A stretch of 64,000 nucleotides of DNA from Sphingomonas sp. CL5.1. Its GTDB lineage: Bacteria; Pseudomonadota; Alphaproteobacteria; Sphingomonadales; Sphingomonadaceae. The stretch is from the NCBI RefSeq assembly GCF_013344685.1, contig NZ_CP050137.1, forward strand, positions 4,333,001 through 4,397,000, given 5' to 3'. Both the position numbers and the translations under genes were made by a program. Below are positions 57,729 through 64,000 of this stretch, piece after piece (the stretch's first letter is position 1; the number at the start of each line of letters is the position of its first letter). The notes beneath the pieces were generated by a model. That model did no database searches. It had not been told where the DNA came from and saw only the letters and a list, made by a program, of their open reading frames with translations.

Positions 57729-58991
57729 TCAATAATTGGCCTTCACCGTTTGAAAGAGGCGTTTGAGCGCCCTCAGTCCTTTCGGCCGGTAAACCTGCTG
57801 TTGTTGCTGGGGCACCAGCCCGCGCAGATCGATCGGATCGTTGGCGGCGAAGAAGGCCAGCCCCGCCAGCGCCGCGAAGCCCGGCCCGGCATGCGCTTCC
57901 GGCAGCCCGGTCAGCCCGCGCGGCCGCCCGATGCGCACCGAGCGGCCCAGCACCTGCTGCGCGTAATCGGCGATCCCCTTCAACTCCGCGCCGCCGCCGG
58001 TGAGCACCACCTGGCGGTTGATCGGCCCCTCGAATTTCAATTCCTTGAGCGCCGCCTGCACCTCGCCGACCAGTTGCTCCAGCCGGGTGCGGATCACCGC
58101 GATCAGCGCCGCCTTGGTGATCTGGAGCGCGTCGCCGTCCTCCTCGTTCGCCGGGGTGCGGATCGTTATCATCTCATGGTTGTCGCGTGGGGACGCATTG
58201 GCCGAGCCGTGGAAGCATTTCATCCGCTCCGCCTGCCCGCGCGTCGTGCCGAAGGCGGAGGCGATGTCGTCGGTGATGTCGGCCGAGCCGATCGGGATCG
58301 ACTTGAGGCCGACCAGCATCTCTCCCGCGAACAGCGAAACGTTGGTGATGCCCGCCCCGATCTCGACCAGCGCGACGCCGAGATCGCGCTCCTCGTCCGA
58401 CAGGCAGGCGAATCCGGTCGCCACCGGCGAGGCGATGATCGACTTCACCTCCAGATGCGCCGAGCGCACGCACAGATCGAGGTTGCGCACCGGCGAGCCG
58501 TCCGCCGCGATGACATGGATATGGACGCCGAGCCGGTCGGCGTGGAGGCCGAGCGGCTTCTTCACGCCTTCAAGCCCGTCGATCGTGTAGAGCGCGGGCT
58601 GTGCGTGGAGCACCATGCGCCCCTGCGGGTCGATCGACTGGCGGCCCTCCTGAAGCAGCGCGTCGATATCCGCCTGCTCGATGCGGTGGCCGTTCAGCTC
58701 GGATTCGATGAACGCTTCGTCGGACACGAGGCCGCCGGCGGAAAATCCCGCCCAGACGTTCTCGATATTGATCCCCGCGATCCGCTCCGCCTGCTCCACC
58801 GCCTCGCGCACCGCCACCTCGGTCGCGGCCATGTCGGCAATGTATCCGCGCTTCACGCCCTTCGATTCGCGCTGCCCGGTGCCGAGCACGATCAGCTCGC
58901 CGCCGTCGCCCTTCTGCGCGATCATCGCCGAAACCTTGGACGTGCCGATGTCCAGCGCGGTGATGAGACCTTCAGGTGCCGCTTTCGCCAT
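57729..58991 (-). CDS. ftsA: Cell division protein FtsA
   Basis: 420-residue actin-like protein tethering FtsZ to the membrane. The phosphate-binding LDIGTSKVSA (about residue 14), the 1C domain, and VALVEIGAGITNVSLFAGEML are clear. The C-terminus LRALKRLFQTVKANY is an amphipathic membrane helix. It begins 17 bases after ftsQ. Confidence 0.96.
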   Translation of the reverse strand: MAKAAPEGLITALDIGTSKVSAMIAQKGDGGELIVLGTGQRESKGVKRGYIADMAATEVAVREAVEQAERIAGINIENVWAGFSAGGLVSDEAFIESELNGHRIEQADIDALLQEGRQSIDPQGRMVLHAQPALYTIDGLEGVKKPLGLHADRLGVHIHVIAADGSPVRNLDLCVRSAHLEVKSIIASPVATGFACLSDEERDLGVALVEIGAGITNVSLFAGEMLVGLKSIPIGSADITDDIASAFGTTRGQAERMKCFHGSANASPRDNHEMITIRTPANEEDGDALQITKAALIAVIRTRLEQLVGEVQAALKELKFEGPINRQVVLTGGGAELKGIADYAQQVLGRSVRIGRPRGLTGLPEAHAGPGFAALAGLAFFAANDPIDLRGLVPQQQQQVYRPKGLRALKRLFQTVKANY

Positions 58992-59008
58992 GTCCCCGTT
59001 CCCCTTCG

Positions 59009-59938
59009 TCAGACGTCGCCGACGCGCGCGACGCGCATCTCGCTGGTGGTGCCGCCGCCGTTTTCCCCCGCATCGGCATCGGCGCGACTGCTTTCCGGCC
59101 CCGGCTTGCGCGCGACCAGCTTGGTCGGATCGCGCATGTCGAAGCGCACCCAGCCCTTGCCGAGCAGCGGCTTCGCGCCGTCCATCTCGGCGAACTTGAC
59201 CAGCGCCTGCGCCGCGCCGTCCTGCGGCAGCAGCAGCGTCTCGCCGGTGTCGAAGGTCAGATCCCAGCGCCGGTTGCCCACCCATGTGGCCGCCTTGACG
59301 CGCGGGCGCAGCGCCGGGGCAGCGGCAAGCAGCTTCTGATAGCCGTCCTCCTGCTGCGCCGCGCCGGGGCCGATCATCAGCGGCAGGCCCGCCGGCATAT
59401 GGTTCGGATCGACCGGATCGAGCAAAGTGCCGGTGGCGTCGATCAGCGTGAGCTGGCCCTCGTTCTGCCAGATCGCCGCCGGCTCGCGCTCGACGATATG
59501 GATCAGCAGCCTGTCGGGGAAGCGCCGCGAGACATAGGCGTCCGCGATCCAGCCGTAGGCTAGCAGCCGCTTGCGCACCGCCTCCAGATCAACCGCCAGC
59601 AGCGGGCGCTGCGCCGTCTGATTCTCCAGCGCGATGGCATAGACCGTCTCGCGATCCATCCGCTTGAGGCCGGTGATATCGACCTGCTCGACGCGCAGCC
59701 CGGCGCGGCCCGCACCCTCCGCGATCGCATCGCCGACCATGCCGGGCAGGCCAAGCCATGTCGCCGCCGCGATCGCCACCGCCCCGCCGAGGCCGAGCAT
59801 GCTCCACGTCACCGCGCGGCGCAGCGTGTCGTGGCTGATCGGCAGCTTGGCGATCAGCCGGTCGCCGAGCGAGGCCTTGCGCCGCTTCGGCGCGCCGGGC
59901 CGGCGGGGCGGCGAGCGGCGGACGGGCTGGCGGCTCAT
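59009..59938 (-). CDS. ftsQ: Cell division protein FtsQ
   Basis: 309-residue bitopic divisome protein. A basic cytoplasmic tail (PPRRPGAPKRRK), one membrane helix (MLGLGGAVAIAAATWLGLPG), a POTRA domain beginning VEQVDITGLKRMDRETV, and the beta domain with VEREPAAIWQNEG follow. A charged C-terminal tail extends past the beta domain. Its start overlaps the ddl stop (ATGA). Confidence 0.93.
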   Translation of the reverse strand: MSRQPVRRSPPRRPGAPKRRKASLGDRLIAKLPISHDTLRRAVTWSMLGLGGAVAIAAATWLGLPGMVGDAIAEGAGRAGLRVEQVDITGLKRMDRETVYAIALENQTAQRPLLAVDLEAVRKRLLAYGWIADAYVSRRFPDRLLIHIVEREPAAIWQNEGQLTLIDATGTLLDPVDPNHMPAGLPLMIGPGAAQQEDGYQKLLAAAPALRPRVKAATWVGNRRWDLTFDTGETLLLPQDGAAQALVKFAEMDGAKPLLGKGWVRFDMRDPTKLVARKPGPESSRADADAGENGGGTTSEMRVARVGDV

Positions 59939-60888
59939 GCGCCCTTCTCCCGCAGCGCGGCGTCGACGATCGCCTGCACCAGCTCGGCATAGCTCATGCC
60001 GGTGTGCCGCGCCTGTTCGGGAACGAGGCTGAGCGGCGTCATCCCCGGCTGGGTGTTCACTTCCAGCAGGAACAGCCCTTCAACGCCGCGCTCGTCATCC
60101 CAGCGGAAATCGGCACGGCTGCACCCCTTGCAGCCGAGCAGCCGATGCGCGTCGAGCGCGATCTGCCTGCACGCCTCGGCGATCTCGTCCGGCACCGGGG
60201 CGGGGAAGAGATGCTCGGTCATCCCGTCGGTATATTTGGCGTCGTAATCGTAGAAGCCGCTCTTGGGCCGCAGCTCCGTGACGCCCAGCGCGCGGGGGCC
60301 GCCCGGCCCCTCCAGCACGGCGGTGGTCAACTCGCGCCCGCGCACATAAGGCTCGGCGAGCAGTTCCTCGAAATCCTGCCACGGTCCCTGCACGTCGCGA
60401 CCGATCGGGGAGCCGTAATTGCCGTCCGCCGTGACGATCGCGATGCCGACCGACGAGCCTTCGTTGACCGGCTTCAGCACATAGGGGCGCGCGAGCGGAT
60501 CGCCTTCGAACAATTCGGCCGACTTCACCACGCGCCCGCCCGGCATCGGGATGCCGTGGGGCACGAGCTGGTTCTTGGTCAGCACCTTGTCGATCGCGAT
60601 CACCGAGGTGGCGAGGCCGGAATGGGTATAGGTGAGGCCGAGCAGGTCCATCATCCCCTGCACCGTGCCGTCCTCGCCCGGCGAGCCGTGCAGCGCGTTG
60701 AACACCACGTCGGGCCGCGCCTCCGCCAGCCGCGCGGCGACGTCGCGCTGCATGTCGATCCGCGTGACGCGATGGCCGAGCGACTCCAGCGCCCCGGCGA
60801 TCCCCGCGCCCGACGACAGCGAAACCTCGCGCTCCGCCGACCAGCCGCCCATCAGCACGACGATGTGGAGGGGACGACGGTCAGGCAC
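59935..60888 (-). CDS. ddl: D-alanine--D-alanine ligase
   Basis: 317-residue ATP-grasp enzyme making the D-Ala-D-Ala terminus of peptidoglycan. VVLMGGWSAEREVSLSSG is the N-terminal signature; YVLKPVNEGSSVGI binds ATP, and LLEVNTQPGMT binds metal and substrate. The GTG start has AAGGAG six bases ahead. It follows murB by 51 bases. Confidence 0.95.
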   Translation of the reverse strand: MPDRRPLHIVVLMGGWSAEREVSLSSGAGIAGALESLGHRVTRIDMQRDVAARLAEARPDVVFNALHGSPGEDGTVQGMMDLLGLTYTHSGLATSVIAIDKVLTKNQLVPHGIPMPGGRVVKSAELFEGDPLARPYVLKPVNEGSSVGIAIVTADGNYGSPIGRDVQGPWQDFEELLAEPYVRGRELTTAVLEGPGGPRALGVTELRPKSGFYDYDAKYTDGMTEHLFPAPVPDEIAEACRQIALDAHRLLGCKGCSRADFRWDDERGVEGLFLLEVNTQPGMTPLSLVPEQARHTGMSYAELVQAIVDAALREKGA

Positions 60889-60939
60889 GCGATGCTCCTT
60901 GCGATACGAACGACTTCAACGGGACGAGCGAGACGCGCA

Positions 60940-61854
60940 TCACGACGCCACCCCGACGCGCTGGATTTCCCATTCGAGCGTGACACCGCTCGCCGCCTTC
61001 ACCCGCGCGCGCACGTCCTCGCCCAGCCCCTCGATATCGGCACTGGTGGCGTTGCCGAGGTTGAGGAGGAAATTGGTGTGCTTCTCGCTCACCTGCGCGT
61101 CGCCCCGGCGCAGGCCCCGGCACCCGGCCGCATCGACCAGCGCCCACGCCTTCCCGCCCGGCGGGTTCTTGAAGGTCGAGCCGCCGGTCTTTGATCGCAG
61201 CGGCTGCGATGCCTCGCGCGAGGTGGCGATGCGGTCCATTTCCGCCTGAATGACTTCCGGTTCCCCCGGCACGCCCCGGAAAGTGGCGCTCACCACCACC
61301 GCACCTTCCGGCAGCTCGGAATGGCGATAGCTGTAACGCAGGTCCGCCGCCGTCAGCGTGCGCCGCTCGCCGGAGCGCAGCACGACCTCGCATTCGACCA
61401 GCACGTCCGCCGTCTCGCGCCCATAGGCGCCGCCGTTCATCCGCACGAAGCCGCCGACCGTGCCGGGGATCGAACGCAGGAACTCGACGCCCGCGATTCC
61501 GGCGTCGCGCGCGGTGGAGGAAACCAGGATGCCGCTCGCCCCGCCGCCGCATCGCAGCGTCGTCACGTCCAGCACCTCGACCCGCGCGAAGGGCTTGCCG
61601 AGCCGCACCACCACGCCCGGCACGCCGCCATCGCGCACGATCAAATTCGATCCCAGCCCCAGCGCCAACACCGGCATCGCCGGATCGAGCCGCGCCATGA
61701 ATTGCGCGAGATCGTCCGCGTCCCTCGGCTCGAACAGCCATTGCGCCGCACCGCCCGCCTTGAACCAGACGAGCGGCGCGAGCGGAGCGTTCGGGGTGAG
61801 CTTCCCCGCGACCTCGGGCATGGCAGCCACGGAAAGGACGGATGCGACGCTCAT
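60940..61854 (-). CDS. murB: UDP-N-acetylenolpyruvoylglucosamine reductase
   Basis: 304-residue FAD enzyme (type II-like). [18 protein letters not shown] binds flavin; the catalytic Arg/Ser regions are [13 protein letters not shown] and [17 protein letters not shown]; a terminal Glu is in [11 protein letters not shown]. Start overlaps the murC stop (ATGA). Confidence 0.95.
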   Translation of the reverse strand: MSVASVLSVAAMPEVAGKLTPNAPLAPLVWFKAGGAAQWLFEPRDADDLAQFMARLDPAMPVLALGLGSNLIVRDGGVPGVVVRLGKPFARVEVLDVTTLRCGGGASGILVSSTARDAGIAGVEFLRSIPGTVGGFVRMNGGAYGRETADVLVECEVVLRSGERRTLTAADLRYSYRHSELPEGAVVVSATFRGVPGEPEVIQAEMDRIATSREASQPLRSKTGGSTFKNPPGGKAWALVDAAGCRGLRRGDAQVSEKHTNFLLNLGNATSADIEGLGEDVRARVKAASGVTLEWEIQRVGVAS

Positions 61855-63266
61855 CGTCGCGCCTCGATCGCCGGGGCGAGGCCGGCGGCCCATTTGGTGA
61901 TGTCACCCGCGCCAAGGCACACCACCTGATCGCCGCCGCGCACCGCGCCGGCCAGCGCATCGGCCAGCGATTCCGCGTCGGCGACCGCCGTCGCCGCGCG
62001 ATGCCCGCGCCGTTTCAACCCCTCGACCAACGCCTCCGAGTCGACGCCCGCGACGGGCGCCTCGCCGGCAGCATAGACCGGGGTGACATAGACCATGTCG
62101 GCGTCGTTGAACGCGCTCTGGAAATCGTCCATCAGGTTGCCGAGCCGTGAATAGCGATGCGGCTGCACCACCGCGATCACCCGGCCCTGCGCGCTCTCCC
62201 GCGCCGCCGCCAGCACCGCGCGGATCTCGACCGGGTGGTGGCCGTAATCGTCGATGATCGTGGCAACGCCGCCCTCGCCCGTCACCTCGCCGACCTTGGT
62301 GAAGCGGCGCTTGACCCCGCCGAACTTCTCGAAGCCCTTCTGGATCGTCGCGTCGTCGATCCCCAGCTCCAGCGCCACGCCGATCGCCGCCAGCGCATTC
62401 TGGACATTGTGGCGGCCGGGCATCGGCAGGTCGATCTGCTCGATCGAACGGACCGTGCCGTCGCGGTGGCGGATGATCGCCTCGAAACGGTTGCCCCCAG
62501 GATAGGGAGTGACGTTCACCCCGCGCACGTCCGCCGACGCCGCGAAGCCATAAGTGACGATCCGCCGGTCGCGCACGCGCGGAATCAGCGCCTGCACCTC
62601 CGGGTGATCGAGGCACAACAGCGCCGCGCCGTAAAACGGCACGTTCTCGACGAACTCGACGTAAGCCTCCTTCGCCCGCTCGAAATCGCCATAGTGATCG
62701 AGATGCTCGGGATCGATGTTCGTCACCACCGCGATCGTGCCGTCGAGGCGCAGGAAGCTGCCGTCGCTCTCGTCGGCCTCCACCACCATCCAGTCGCTGT
62801 CGCCCAGCCGGGCGTTGCTGCCGTAGCTGTTGATGATGCCGCCGTTGATGACGGTCGGGTCCACCCCGCCCGCGTCGAGCAAAGCCGCGACCATCGAAGT
62901 CGTCGTCGTCTTGCCATGCGTCCCCGCCACCGCGACGGTGGACTTGAGGCGCATCAGCTCCGCCAGCATCTCCGCGCGGCGCACCACCGGCACGCGACGC
63001 TCTAGCGCGGCCTCCACCTCCGGGTTGCCGCGCTTGATCGCGGTGGAGGTGACGACCACCGCCGCCTCGCCAAGGTTCTCCGCCTTGTGCCCGATCGCCA
63101 CCGGGATGCCGCGCGCGCGCAGGCCCTCCACCACATAGCCCTCGGCCACATCGGAGCCCTGCACCTGATAGCCGAGGTTGTGCATCACCTCCGCGATGCC
63201 GGACATGCCGATGCCGCCGATGCCGACGAAATGGATCGTGCCGATATTGGTTGGGACGCCCTTCAC
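61851..63266 (-). CDS. murC: UDP-N-acetylmuramate--L-alanine ligase
   Basis: 471-residue Mur ligase adding the first amino acid to UDP-MurNAc. [20 protein letters not shown] is the N-terminal fold; the P-loop is [26 protein letters not shown] is the C-terminal signature. The GTG start has AAGGAGG seven bases ahead and overlaps the murG stop as GTGA. Confidence 0.96.
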   Translation of the reverse strand: MKGVPTNIGTIHFVGIGGIGMSGIAEVMHNLGYQVQGSDVAEGYVVEGLRARGIPVAIGHKAENLGEAAVVVTSTAIKRGNPEVEAALERRVPVVRRAEMLAELMRLKSTVAVAGTHGKTTTTSMVAALLDAGGVDPTVINGGIINSYGSNARLGDSDWMVVEADESDGSFLRLDGTIAVVTNIDPEHLDHYGDFERAKEAYVEFVENVPFYGAALLCLDHPEVQALIPRVRDRRIVTYGFAASADVRGVNVTPYPGGNRFEAIIRHRDGTVRSIEQIDLPMPGRHNVQNALAAIGVALELGIDDATIQKGFEKFGGVKRRFTKVGEVTGEGGVATIIDDYGHHPVEIRAVLAAARESAQGRVIAVVQPHRYSRLGNLMDDFQSAFNDADMVYVTPVYAAGEAPVAGVDSEALVEGLKRRGHRAATAVADAESLADALAGAVRGGDQVVCLGAGDITKWAAGLAPAIEARR

Positions 63267-64000
63267 GCAAACGCCTCCTTGCGCACCACCGGGCCGACCG
63301 GCAGCGCGGCACGCGGCGCGTCGAGGCTTTCGACCAGATCGGCGAGGTCGCGCGCCGCATCGGGCTTGCCGCAGGCGCGGGCGCGGCCGGCGGCATTGGC
63401 CAGCGCCTCGGGATCGAGGCCGAGCTTCTGCATCTGCTTGGCAAGTTCGGAGGGGGTGAACCGGCTCTGCGGGATCGTCCGCGCGCCGCCCGCGCGGGTG
63501 ATCTCGCGCGCGTTGGCGGTCTGGTGGTCGTCGGTCGCGGTCGGCAGCGGCACGAGGATCGCCGGGCGCCCGGCGACGGTCAGCTCCGCCAGCGTCGAGG
63601 CGCCCGCGCGCGCGATCACGACATGCGCCCAGCCGAGATGCTCGGGCAGGTCGGGCAGATAGGTGGCGAGGTCCGCCGCGATATCCAGCTCGGCATATTT
63701 GGCGCGCGCCGCGTCGATATCCTCGATCCGCGCCTGATGCGTCACCTGCAGGCGGCGGCGGAAGGCGACGGGGAGCATGGCGAGGCCGTCCGGCACCACC
63801 TTGCTCAGCACGCTCGCGCCCTGCGATCCGCCGGTGACGAGGACGCGGAAGATGCCGTCCTCCTCCAGCAGCGGATAGGGTTTCGCGCGTAGCGCCAGCA
63901 CGCTGTCGCGCACCGGATTGCCGACGCAATGCGCCTTGGCGAGAAGAGCGGGCTTGAGCCGCTCCGTCTCGGCATAGGAGGTGGCGATCGCATCCACCCG
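63263..64000 (-). CDS. murG: MurG glycosyltransferase (partial, N-terminus outside window)
   Basis: The last 245 residues of the enzyme that adds GlcNAc to lipid I. The C-terminal domain is complete: [48 protein letters not shown] and [10 protein letters not shown], which bind UDP-GlcNAc. The N-terminal domain, including the lipid-I site, is beyond base 64000. Its stop overlaps the murC start. Confidence 0.95.
   Translation of the reverse strand, partial: RVDAIATSYAETERLKPALLAKAHCVGNPVRDSVLALRAKPYPLLEEDGIFRVLVTGGSQGASVLSKVVPDGLAMLPVAFRRRLQVTHQARIEDIDAARAKYAELDIAADLATYLPDLPEHLGWAHVVIARAGASTLAELTVAGRPAILVPLPTATDDHQTANAREITRAGGARTIPQSRFTPSELAKQMQKLGLDPEALANAAGRARACGKPDAARDLADLVESLDAPRAALPVGPVVRKEAFA

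Overview
The window is high-GC (about two-thirds G+C) chromosomal DNA that reads as an alphaproteobacterium of the Sphingomonas group (order Sphingomonadales). The evidence is a GcrA cell-cycle regulator, a RegB/RegA redox two-component pair, a PEPxxWA-CTERM surface protein, split glyQ/glyS, a petABC bc1 operon, a cyoABCD quinol oxidase and a dcw cluster ending in ftsQ-ftsA-ftsZ. Almost everything is core chromosome. I see no tRNA or rRNA gene, IS element, phage region or CRISPR array. No stretch longer than about 215 bases lacks a gene.

Layout. 1-5 kb: glyS (cut by the window edge) and glyQ, a TraB/GumN-type protein, rplY, pth and a putative 2OG-Fe(II) oxygenase. 5-12.5 kb: a large Gln/Ala/Arg-rich lipoprotein, ychF, a MerR-type regulator facing a glutaredoxin-MauE fusion across a mercury-type operator, a type I phosphodiesterase, a MaoC hydratase, a truncated DnaB-like ATPase and a Tyr/Gly-rich lipoprotein. 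12.7-16.8 kb: apt, the petA-petB-petC operon and trmL. 16.8-22.7 kb: an acyl-CoA and flavoenzyme group (NMO-like oxidoreductase, acyl-CoA dehydrogenase, phosphotransferase plus DUF6285, glutaryl-CoA dehydrogenase), interrupted by a PEP-CTERM protein preceded by a perfect CtrA box. 22.7-29.3 kb: one compact minus-strand operon, cyoA-cyoB-cyoC-cyoD-surf1-regB-regA, with a 19-bp perfect palindrome in front of cyoA. 29.4-39.3 kb: an MFS transporter, acnA, an amino-acid permease, hemF, a GNAT enzyme, two coupled membrane proteins, lipB and a small lipoprotein. 39.4-46.4 kb: an unknown secreted protein, a 145-bp palindromic element, queE/queC, a DUF3617-like protein, hslO, argF, argD and a low-GC alpha/beta hydrolase. 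46.4-54 kb: parE, tadG/tadE-like genes, gcrA, an ABC-2 permease, an NTF2-like protein and dgt. 54-64 kb: a SPOR/TPR protein, then ftsZ, ftsA, ftsQ, ddl, murB, murC and murG (cut by the edge), all on the minus strand.

How the parts work together. The electron-transport genes form two blocks: petABC (ubiquinol to cytochrome c) and cyoABCD (ubiquinol to oxygen). The second carries its own Surf1 assembly factor and the RegBA pair, whose kinase keeps the quinone-sensing GGxxNPF motif and the redox cysteine; this suggests the oxidase operon encodes its own redox feedback. Cell-cycle regulation appears as gcrA, two GANTC methylation sites in a palindrome beside it, and a CtrA box. Many genes overlap by the four bases ATGA or GTGA, indicating translational coupling. 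Start codons were chosen from ribosome-binding sites and overlaps and are my inference.
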